Source: Acanthaster planci (taxonomy: Eukaryota; Echinodermata; Asteroidea; Valvatida; Acanthasteridae). From it: 64,000 nucleotides of DNA. Position numbers and translations under genes: made by a program. Below are positions 49,801 to 61,800 of the stretch, piece by piece (the stretch's first letter is position 1; every line of letters starts with the position of its first letter). The notes under the pieces are model-generated. The model did not search any database and was not told the DNA's origin. It worked only from the letters and a program-made list of their open reading frames with translations. Location: the NCBI RefSeq assembly GCF_001949145.1, contig NW_019091362.1, positions 6,996,297 through 7,060,296 on the forward strand, read 5' to 3'.

Positions 49801-52800
49801 ATTTCAAGTTGAAGTACATGTGAATTTCTATGCATCAACGCTTTGTTTTGGTGTGATCCAGGGGTCACAATCAACCAGTGCTTAACATGATTAACGGCCA
49901 GGCATTCATCACGTCCCAGAATCACGGCTATGCCATCGACGAAGCCACTTTACCCAAAGAGTGGAAACCCATCTTTGTCAATGCCAATGACCACAGTAAT
50001 GAGGTAAGTTGGCATGTCATAGCTTCAAAGGGTCCATAAAAAACATTGTTTCTATTGGAAACAGACATTCACATGTATCCATCTTGTCCGTGAATGTTGC
50101 AATTGTCAGTCTTCAGGTCCACCTAAATTCAGGATTTTTTCATGTTCTTCTCCAGGCATCCTCTTAGACACAAGAACTACATTGTATATCTTGAAACTTT
50201 CTTCCTAAAGTCAGTGAGGTGTGCTTTCAGCACGTTTGTGGGTGGCCATTCACACCCATGTTGTTTTTATAAACTGGCTGAGACCATTACTAGGTATGTA
50301 CATGTACTCTTCTTGATCCGATTGCAGGGTATTATGCATGAATCGAAGCCCATTTTCACTGCACAGTTTCATCCCGAACACAAAGGAGGTCCTACAGATA
50401 CAGAGGTATGGGAAGACATGAAATTACTGACTTGAATATTGGTACAATAAAGAGCATGTAGATGTAGATCATCATCCCAACTTTAACCTCATTTAAGGTC
50501 TTTTGGTCATACTTGAGAGTGATTTCTATTCTATTCAGTTCAAGACAGTTGACTCCTCATCTTGTTCTTTTTCTTATAGTTCATGTTTGATACGTTCATG
50601 GAGCTTGTGAGAACTGGACACAGTAACATCAAAACGGCCATCAGCCCTGTGGTGCCGTTACCGGAGCGACCTGTGGTATGTCCAAGATGTATTCCGCAAT
50701 CCCAAATATCTGCCAACTGTGGTAGCATTTGTTCTAGTGGGACGGACTGTTTTCCACCAACATTAGCCAACAAACAACAGCAAATGATTTCTTAAATAGA
50801 TCACATTTCCTCCCTACAAAATGATTTTGGTTTATAATTTTGTTTGTGTACTGCTGCTTGGGACAGTCGATGTCTTAAGAACAATCATCAAATCAGATGC
50901 ACAGTTAGCGAGTCACCATGTCACTTTCTTTTTCAGATACTCGGTTCCATTGTAACTGATACAGAAGATCTATACATGCAGCTCATGATGTTAATTCTGT
51001 ACATTAATGCATTCATAGAGTGCAGACATGGATTGCTTCTTGTACATGGTATGTGGAATGGGAAAAGCAGCGTCTGAGTTTAACTGAGTTGGTGTAACAG
51101 TTCCCATCGTTCTCCTGCTCCAGGTTTCCAAGGTTCTTGTTTTAGGATCCGGTGGTTTATCTATCGGCCAGGCTGGTGAATTTGACTATGCCGGATCCCA
51201 AGCCGTCAAAGCGCTGAAGGTAAAAGTTGAAATATACTACAGATGAGCAGGGTCTCGTTGTCAAAGAAAAAGGAGCTCCGCCCCTTGACAAATTATTTTG
51301 GGTCAAACAGAATTTGGAAAACTTCAGAAAAAAATACATTTTCAAAGATTCAAAGGCTTTAGTGGGCCGGATCCAAAGAGTTGATTAGATTTGTCTGGTA
51401 AGCTGGTATCCATTTGATAAAAGTAGGTTGAACTGTCGTTCCCTTCAGAGCCTTTCATTAAAAAACTTGTTAATATTTGTCCAATAGCAGTGCAGTTGTC
51501 ATCTCTAGTCCTGAGTAGCAGAGTGAGAGTTTCAAATGTTCAAATAGCTCATGGCTTGACTCAAGGAGCAATAACTTTTATGGACTTTTATTGGACTTAT
51601 AGACTTGTTATGCACTTGAAAATTAAAGCAATGACCATTATCACTCACTGGACGATTGTGCCTGGTATCCATGGACAATTTTGTGCACAGGTTACCAGGG
51701 ACCAGCAGTCGACAGATGGTCATCACTCTAACGCACCCTTTATTGGCAGTTGATGGGTTTATATGTTTCCCACAACAGGAAGAGAATATCCAGACAGTAT
51801 TAATGAACCCGAACATAGCGTCCGTCCAGACCAACGAATACGGAGAGAAACAAGCTGACAACGTCTACTTTGTTCCCATTACCCCTGAGTACGTTATTGA
51901 TGTCATTAAGCGTGAGAAGCCAGACGGGATACTGCTGTCCATGGGAGGGCAGACGGCGCTGAACTGTGGAGTGGAGTTATTCAAACAGGGTATATTCAAG
52001 GAGCATGGAGTGGAGGTACGTACAGATATTTATTTCCCCTCATTAAAATCCGAAATGTGGTTTCTTTTTTAAATGAACTTCATTCTTCTTAAAATTGATC
52101 AAAGGTTGGGCAAATTGTCCCTCAAATGGGTGAAATGTTGTTAAAATCAAAACCTTTTAAAACAGATTCTCAAGAATTGGGAACATAATTTATAGTTTAC
52201 CTACAAAATTAGTGTCATACAGAAACAAATTTCTAGAAGTGCAAATAGACTTTCACTGTTTTTGAATTTTTCTTTTTTGACAGGTTTGAAAAACTGTTGT
52301 ATGTGAATGTGACATTCAGTTGATATCCTTCATCATGCAGGTGCTTGGAACTTCAATTGAATCCATCATGGCTACTGAAGACAGGCAGACCTTCAATGAC
52401 AAGTTGAAAGAAATCGGAGAAAAGATTGCCCCCAGCTTTGCCGTTGAAACAGTAAGTAGTTCTATAAAGCACAATACTTGGTTGTACTACAGTCCTTTGT
52501 CATGAATTCCAGGTAAACATATGCTTTAAGTTTGAAAAACCCAAAGCTTGGTTATCAAGTACTATTTCTACTCGACAAACACTGGCAAATTTCTTTCTAT
52601 GGCATTTGTCACATTCAGTTGAAAAGTTGGTCACATGTACTCCTTGGAATTTGCTCTTGAAGGGCCGTGCGCACAAAAGGGCTACACTATGTTGTCTGCC
52701 CATTTTGTATGTTCTGTTGCAATCTTATGTCAATTGCTCATCTTTTTTTTTCCAGGTTGAAGAGGCTTTCCAGGCTGCGGAAAAGATTGGCTACCCTGTC

Positions 52801-55800
52801 ATGGTGAGAGCTGCATATGCACTGGGCGGACTGGGTTCAGGGGTCGCCAAGGACAAAGAAAAACTCCAACAGATAGCTACACAGGTGAGCCAATCTGGAC
52901 TGTTGCCGCGTTTGCAAATTCATGGCAGGGGGGTCAGGGGTTAAAAGCTTTGGCATTCCACGTTTTAAAATTGACAAAGGAAAAATGCTTTACTCAATCA
53001 GATTTCAACCTTGTATTAGCACAGTGTTGATCTGCATAGAAGCACTTTACTGTGTATTGTTATAGTTGTAGATTACTAAACTGCGTATTTTTTTATCCAA
53101 AGGCTCTGGCATTGTCTAATCAACTCCTCATTGAGAAGTCGCTGCTAGGTTGGAAGGAGGTTGAGTACGAGGTTGTGAGAGATGCTGCCAATAACTGCAT
53201 CACTGTCTGCAACATGGAAAACTTTGACCCACTTGGTGTGCATACAGGTATGTACCCTTCTTAAAAAATATCATGACTCCTCCCACACTGTGCAAATTCC
53301 AGCAAATCAAACCTGCACTGAAGTTTGGAGTTTTAGGTTTTGGAATTTATGTCATAAAGGGACGGAGGGACTGACAAATTTTAACTTAGCTGACTCAGAT
53401 AATTTGCAGAACAAAGCACTTCGATTCTATTAACCCCTTCACACTGGGAACCGTTGACAGCCACGGCTGTGTGTGAGGATTAGTGTATACCACACATACA
53501 GTCTATTCACCCTTCAGCGGCTGGTTCAGTGGGGCCTGCTGATGGACAAAGCCCTCCATTCAGGGCAGACCACAGCCCAGCAGTCACGGTCAAAAGAATT
53601 ACCGGCGCGAAGGGGTTAAAGCAATGTATATAATAGACAGAGTCAATTTCAGATTCGACATTGCCCTGTTGTAGGCAATGTGTTCTTTGGCATTTTGCAT
53701 TGCTTTGCACATGTCACGGGGCAAAACAGCTGATCTTGACTTATTTTCACTGTGACCACACTGAAAATTGTAACTTTGGGTTATGATATATGTTTTAATT
53801 ATAATTTTTGTAATGTATGTCTCTGTTCCAGTTATAAATTTACAGTTGGCCGGCTTTTGCACACTGAAAGTCGGTGTCAAGTGATTAAACATGTGGTACA
53901 TAGTCTATAAAAGGGGCACTTCAACGTCAAAGTTTGCTCGTGGGTCAGAAACACTTCCTTGAAGCACAAAACACTCTAGCAGGGTTTATTCCTCAAATAC
54001 ACTGTTGTGAGTTGCAACACAGTGCGCATATCAGTTCTTGCACTGGTCCCACTAAGCAGTGCTATTGCTTAGGTCAGACTTGCTGGGAGTTTCGATGTTC
54101 TGACGATGTGTTTTTCAACCAAAAAAAAGGTGACTCCATCGTAGTGGCCCCTAGCCAGACCCTGTCCAACCAGGAGTACCACATGCTACGGGAGACAGCT
54201 CTGAAGGTGGTTCGCCACCTGGGCATCATCGGCGAGTGCAACATCCAGTATGCCCTCCATCCCACCTCCCTGGAATACTGCATCATTGAGGTCAATGCAA
54301 GGCTGTCTCGCAGCTCGGCGCTAGCCTCAAAGGCGACAGGGTGGGTCTTTTGGATGAAAACAATCACAATTGTCAGAAATTCGAGTTTGATAATCAAGGG
54401 ATTGCCTCCTGATTCGAGTTTGATAATCCAGGGCTTGCATCCTGATGATGTGAGACCATCAGAATTCTTTTTTACTCAGACCCTTCCTGTGTCCCTGTGA
54501 GGCGAGAACTATAGGAGCTTGGTCTGGTTCAACTCAATTTAAAAGTACTGAGTAGCAGGTTGAAGTTAAATCATCGTGTTACTGGAAAGAAATGTTGAGA
54601 AAATGTGATGGAAACTTCCTGTAGGATGAAGATAACTAGAAAAAATCAGCAACAATTTAAACCAGTTTTTAACAATGGCTCTGTTAGAGTCATACAAAAA
54701 AGAAATGATTGAATGATAAATGAAATGTAAATATGGTGTCTGGAAGTAAAAGGAATAATGTTTTGTTAATGCACCTGTCAATAGGAGTGTTGCATCTGCT
54801 GAAAAATTATTGGGTGTACAAACTTGTGTGTTGCTTAATTCTGTGTTACTCTTTGTAGGTACCCACTGGCTTTCATAGCTGCCAAGTTAGCTCTAGGTGT
54901 TCCCCTGCCGCAAATCCGCAATGCCACAACCCAATCCACCACAGCATGCTTTGAGCCCAGCCTGGATTACATTGTGACCAAAATACCGCGCTGGGATCTG
55001 GACCGCTTCCACCACACCTCCAGTGTCATCGGAAGTGGCATGAAGAGTGTCGGAGAGGTAAAAAGTCTCAGTTACTTAGGACTCAATCTCAGTGTGACTC
55101 ACTTTGCAATTGGGACCCTGACGTGAGTCATGGGTATCTTGCCTTGATACAGACTTTGTCCGACTTGGCCTTTGATGCCAATTCTGTGATGTTTGACTGT
55201 ATCATGGTGACTGCACTAGAACTGGGGTTTGTTCTAAGACTGGCTGACTCAGAATGAGTCTGAAATTCAACATTCAGGACTGGGACTCATACTCAGTGGT
55301 AGCTCTGACTTGATTGCCAAAAACACCCAACAATCCTTGTTAACGAAACAACAAAAGAATTCTGGTTTGAAATATTGGTCGAGTCTTGTTGAAGCCCTAA
55401 TAACCCATGCACCTCTAACTAAACTGATGAATCCTTTTGTGAAAAAAAGAAGCCTTGTTGACGCCTTGTACCATCTGTGAATGCTGTCTGCACTCAAGAG
55501 AAATTGTTCACAAAGACATCTTGCCTTTCATAGGTAATGGCCATTGGTCGCACCTTTGAGGAGAGTTTCCAGAAGGCATTGCGTATGACCCATCCGTCCA
55601 TCGATGGGTTCTCTCCAAAGATGCCCATGGGAAAACCCTTCCCATCCAATCTGGAGGAAGAGATGATAGTCCCCTCCAGCTACCGGATACACGTCATTGC
55701 CAAGGTAACCAAACAAGTGAACCCATCCTTTCAGGACAAATACTGAGAAATCACCCCACTGACCAGCTCGTTTCCTCGGGTGCATATCTTGTTCTGCAAT

Positions 55801-58800
55801 GAATCACCCAGTACTTTTTGACACTACACACAAATGCATTTACAATTTTTTAAGTAGAAAGGCTGTTATTCACAGAAACTTTCGGTTTCAATCAGGCATG
55901 CCCACATTAATAATGTAAAATGGTTCAGCGCTTGTGACTAGGCGTGAAATGAATTAGCAACTGGCAATGACTGTAAACAGATGTTGAAATTTTCATTCTG
56001 CAGTGAAAGAAAAGCAGGATTCACTCCCTGATTGACAGTATTTCCACGGAGACCATTCAAAATGTTCCACTATACTGGAATTGTATTCCTCCATTCTCAT
56101 AACTCTGCTGATGGACTGTCTAAATATTGTGACCCACAAATGTTTCTGAATTGTTCAGTTGGGTGAGGCCAGTGTGACCGTTCAAACTCCTTGTATCGAT
56201 TTTCCCCATGTACTGTCATAATTGCAGGCTCTTCATGATGGCTACACCGTTGACCAGATCCATGATCTAACAGCCATTGATAAATGGTTTCTGCACAAAC
56301 TGAAGCGGGTCACTGACATTGACCATACTTTAGCAAAGCTTGACCAGTAAGTTCAACTATAGATCAATAAATTTTGCTGTGCCAAACCACACACAGATGC
56401 CAGAGTAATTCCCATTGAAACACAGGACAGGGCTCTGTGGCTCAAGTTGTCTTTTGATGTAGAAAAGAGATCACATCCTGCTTTCCAGAAGTTGCCCTTC
56501 ACAAAGTGAAATGGATATACTGGGATGTGAACCTTCGACATAATAATCCATGCATCAGTAGTTTCACTTGGGCTTTCTTGGATGTGATATTTGATAAAAC
56601 TTACGTTTCCCTACACTAACCTGAAGCCAAATACCTGTTTGCATCGAATGTGGTTAAAACAACTTCTCACAAGTAGGAACAGAGATGTTAACTTATTTGG
56701 ACAGTTTTGTCCTTTTTTCATTTTTGGTTGGGCATTAAAAAAAAGAAGCTAAATCACTCAATGTTGATTAGATTCATCTCTCTGCGGTCATTCAGTACTC
56801 ACCTTTTTTTTCAATTTCAGGAATTCAGTTTCGCCTGACATGCTCTTGAAAGCCAAGAAAGCTGGCTTCTCTGATCTACAGATCGGAAGCAGGCTGAAGG
56901 TGGATGAGAAAGAAGTCCGTAACCTGAGGGAGAAACATGCAGTCAAGCCTTGGGTCAAACAGGTAGGGGAGGTCATGACAACCACAAGCTCATTTGCACA
57001 TTTGATATCTTTGGCTATACATGCCATGTAGGTCTCACTGGAACCAGACACCACTTTTCATTAATAGGTTACCCCCAGAAACGTTATTTCCTTGTATAAG
57101 CTAGCATAACCAAAAGTAAAGCCTTCTTATGACATTATTCCTCACAATCATATTTTGGGAAATTCTTAGCAACTAAAGAAAGAGTTAGTTGAAAGGAAAC
57201 AAATCTTTTGCAGTTTCTATCTAGTTTGTAATAAAAGGTACTTCCCTTTCAGAAGGGTTGTGTCAGAAACTGAATGCTTTCAGGTATAAAAATTGGAAAA
57301 AAAACTGGTCCAGGTACCTGCTATTTTCAGTTGTATATCTTATATCAGGTGTCCAGGTACCAGTCTCAGCTCTAATTTTGCATTTTATTTGACATACTGT
57401 CATTGATCATAGATTGACACCATGGCTGCAGAGTACCCAGCTAAGACCAACTATTTGTACTGCTCCTACAACGGCATGGTGAGCACCAGACCTAAGCCTA
57501 AGCTTAAAGTTTAACAAATGTGATTTTCACTGCAGAATTCATTGGCTGTTTTCGGTCTTTTTAGGAAGCTATAAGAAGGACTAATTTATTGTGGACTTAT
57601 CCTACAAATGTGCAGATGCACAGCACTGTCACTGTGAAGGAACAAACATTCAAAATTCATTACAAAAATGCATAAAGGAATATTTAAAAGGCACTTTAAA
57701 AACATACTTTAAGTAAGCTTTTAAAAACTGAGAGTGACTGGGCTGTCTGGAGTAATACTGCAGTTCATTCCATAAATGTACTAAAGTGGTGATCAAAACA
57801 TCGACTTCACACTCGCCAGTTCTCAAAAATCATCGCTCTTATAAAAGAGATTGATCCCACATAAGTCTACCCGTGAACTTTCTTTCAGAATGGTAGCGTC
57901 TCATTCTCGGGGTTTTTTGGTCTGGATACAAAGCACATTATCGTTGCTTTTGGTTTTTCCTCAGGAGCATGACGTCACCTTCAACGATCACGGTACAATG
58001 GTGCTGGGGTGTGGTCCCTACCACATAGGTAGGTCTTCTATTTGGTTGACGGACGTGTGGCCTAGATGTTACACCTGACTGGTTATCAGATGGTCAGGGG
58101 TTTAATTCATGATTTGCACTGTGTCACTGGGCCTGTAACTCAACACCAACTTCCATCCCTGCACCATGGATTAGAAATGTGTATTGGCTTTATCTGGGAA
58201 GTAACCGGTGATAGACTGGTATTCTATTCAGTTGGGGAGGGTTGAAGAAATCCTCTCAGTTGTTGAAGACAAGAGAATCTGTAATATCTTTCCCTGCCGG
58301 CTATTTGTATTTAACAATGTAGCCAAAGCAAACTAGCGCTATAAAGCCACCATAGCTAGATGTAGGCTTGCAGTCAAGTTGAAGGGCTGCTGTACATGAT
58401 GAAAATGTCAGGGATGCTGGCTCAAGAGTTCCATGTCCAAAACGGTCCAAGAATACAATTTTATTGAACAGTGAACAAGAAATAACTACGTAAACTGGGT
58501 TTTGACTACCATGGCACAAGAATTTCTGAATTTCTGAAATTGTAACAGATGCAGGGTGTGGTATATTAACTAAAATAACTGATTCAAGTGAAGAAACGGC
58601 AGCATTGACTTACTCCAGTCCAGCAGGGCTCACGACAGCCACAGAGCGCAAGCATGAAATTCAGTGTAATTCTCTCAACCAAAGGTTTGCAAGAGGCATA
58701 CTTTTCCATAGATAAATGTACGCTCCCCGAGCGAGCTCAACTCCCAGTCTTAGTCCCTAATTCCAGAATACCCTCAGTTCTAATCGAGGTGGGTCCCGGG

Positions 58801-61800
58801 CCTGAAAGCTTGATAAAATGGTTCATGTAAATCAGTCATTAAAATACTTGAAAGTTTCAAAATTCCCCTGCACCTAGAGTCTGTGTTCAACACAAGTAAA
58901 AGGACATGCGGAAATTCAATGTGTGTGGGTGGTTGGACTAGTCGATGTCATTCACAAAGGGGGAACCATAGCTGGACTATACCTTATGAAGGGAGTTGGG
59001 AGATTTTACAACAGTGCACGTGAAATAATGTTCTATTTTACCATCATACTATTTGAAATAATGTTGCTGTAGTAATATTGACAAGAACCCTCTTTCATAA
59101 AGTATGTTGCTATTCACCAAAACAGTACTACATGTACTTTGCTGGGAGTTGGGTTCTCCAATTCGTCCCAACTTCACAGAGATATTGAAATGAAAACAAA
59201 TGCTCAGCAAATTTAATTGCTTAGAAAAAATGGTTGGTATCCAGTCACAAGAAATACACAATATATGACATTTTAGCTAGTATTAAACTGTTTGTGTGCA
59301 TAGCACATTTTCGTGCTTGGGTAGTCTATGGCTTGCTGATGCACAAGATAAGCCATTGGTTTTTCATGTCGTTCACACCCATCAAACTCCTAGAGAGAGA
59401 CTGCTGGTACGGACTCTGTTTTGGAAGAGTGGATGGCAGTATGTGACCACACAAGATCCAAGAGTGCAGAACACGGCACTGATTCATGTGACTAATTTTC
59501 ATCAGAATGAGCTGAAACACGCAGTGTCTTAGCATGGGTGTCACTTGCAAGGTCACAGTGCCTCTTCATCACTGTCACTGAGTCCTCAGACTGACAAAGG
59601 AAAGAATTTTGGAAATGCAAACGGACATGGGCAATCTCAACTAACAAAAGCACAAACAAAGTGTCGGTGATCTTTATGCATTGACACCGTGGGATGCAAG
59701 CAAACAAATCATCCAACCCAAGCCATTTGCACAGCTGCACAGCTAGACCTGGCCACCTCCACTCCAGGACATTGAGAGTGTGTCATTGTTTCTCTTGTTC
59801 ACACGGTAGGCAGCAGCGTGGAGTTTGACTGGTGCGCGGTGTCCTGCATCCGCTCGCTGCGGGAGATGGGCCAGAAGACGGTGGTGGTCAATCACAACCC
59901 TGAGACCGTCAGCACAGACTTTGACGAGTGCGACCGGCTGTACTTTGAGGAGCTTTCCAGGGAGAGAGTTCTCGATATCTACAGTCAGGAGGTGGGTAAA
60001 GTCACTGTCATCCTTTCTGTGATAATTTGAAAAAAGGGTGGCATAAAGAAGGAAAATATGATAATTCCATTCTTTGGATCATCACCTGAGAGTGTCCATA
60101 TGTAATATGTTTGCATCTAAGCATGACAAGGGCATGGCCTGTTAGAAAAAAAAATGTTTCTGATGATTACAGCAGTAGTTTAAGAAGAGAAACAAACAGG
60201 TTTTTAAATTGATTGAAGTCAGTGTGTTAAATATTGCAGATATATACTCGTTGAGTCCTGTTCATAGTTGACTATTCCAGTACAATCTTGCTTTACAGAA
60301 AAGCACTGGGGTGATTGTGTCTGTCGGAGGCCAGATTCCTAACAACTTGGCTTTGCCTCTGTGGAATGACGGAGTCAACATACTGGGGACGAGCCCAGTG
60401 CAGATCAACAAAGCTGAGGAGAGGTAAAGTAGCTTTGTCAGTTTGGTTGGTTTGAAGTGAGCAAAAGCTTGGTGGTTATTATGTTCAATTCTCTGTCGGG
60501 CGCAGGTTAACCTGAGAAAGGGCGAGGAAAGGAATGCGGGTTTTAGAAATGACAGGAAAACCAGTACAGTAGATATGGGACAACATTGCACACTTTCATA
60601 AAAGCATGAAACTTGACACCGACAGGAATGCAGTGTATTAATGTGAAAAAAAACTTTTACAAATGTGGAACTATCCTAAATGTACCCTCTAGGCAACGTG
60701 GCCACCATTTTAAAATAGGGGCATCATATGCCATGGGTCTATTTTGACCACCTTTCCTAAAGCGGGACATTTTTCAGAACCGAAAAGTCCAAAAACAATT
60801 TTCAGGATAAGGAGCCAATTTATGGAAAAGTACACAATTCATCATTTTTGGAGCACATCAGCTGGATTAGACCATGCAGAACCATTCCTTTGCAGTTTAG
60901 GACTGATACATACCAAATCTACGTCATAGCTGTTGTAGACGTCAAACTTGAGTCACCAGAGTTTGAGATGTGCTCAAAACATACGCTCTCTAAAGCCTGA
61001 AAATACAGTAATTTTTGGGGGATGAAAGTCTGCAGGTACTTGAAAAAGAAGTAATTAATGTGTATCCATGATGTCTCCTTTCTATTAACAGGTCCCTGTT
61101 CTCAGCCATTTTGGATGATATCAATGTGAATCAGGCACCTTGGAGGGCACTCTCATCATTGGTAAGTTACAAGTAGAGTTCTGTAACTTAGAACACTGAC
61201 ACAAGTCCAGGTACCAGACTGGGGGAACCTTTTTAACCTTTCAAGACACTAGAACTAATTTCAGTGCTTCTACTTTTTATGCCAGGACGAGGCTCTTGAC
61301 TTTGCGGCCAGTGTTGGCTACCCATGTTTACTGCGTCCATCATTTGTTTTAAGGTAAGAATTTCCATTCAGTGAAATACTCAAACATTCTTTCACATGTT
61401 CAAATAGGTCATCAGTTACTCTGTCGACCTATGAAACTCACATTCATCATTAAGTCATTCACAAAGATCTATTTAATATTACATGCATCATTTCTTGCTT
61501 TCATACTTACCATGACTGTAAGTTACTAATAGTATCTGATGTCTTATCACCACCCTAGTGGCTCAGCAATGAACGTGGCATATGGCCCTGATGAATTGAG
61601 GAATTTCCTCGCCGCGGCAACCATGGTATCCCAGCAACACCCGGTGGTAATCACCAAGTTTGTCGAGGGTGCCAGAGAGATTGAGATGGATGCAGTAGCA
61701 CAGAGTGGAAAGGTAAAAATATTGTAATTCTGGTCGTTTTCTGGATGTTTTCCTTGTTACAAGTTGGCCTAATCGGTGGTATTTTTGACTTGTGATGAAA

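Noticed and set aside
53934-54500. 188-codon open frame on the plus strand
   Set aside because: Only 54130-54340 is CPS1 exon 16; the flanks are intron.
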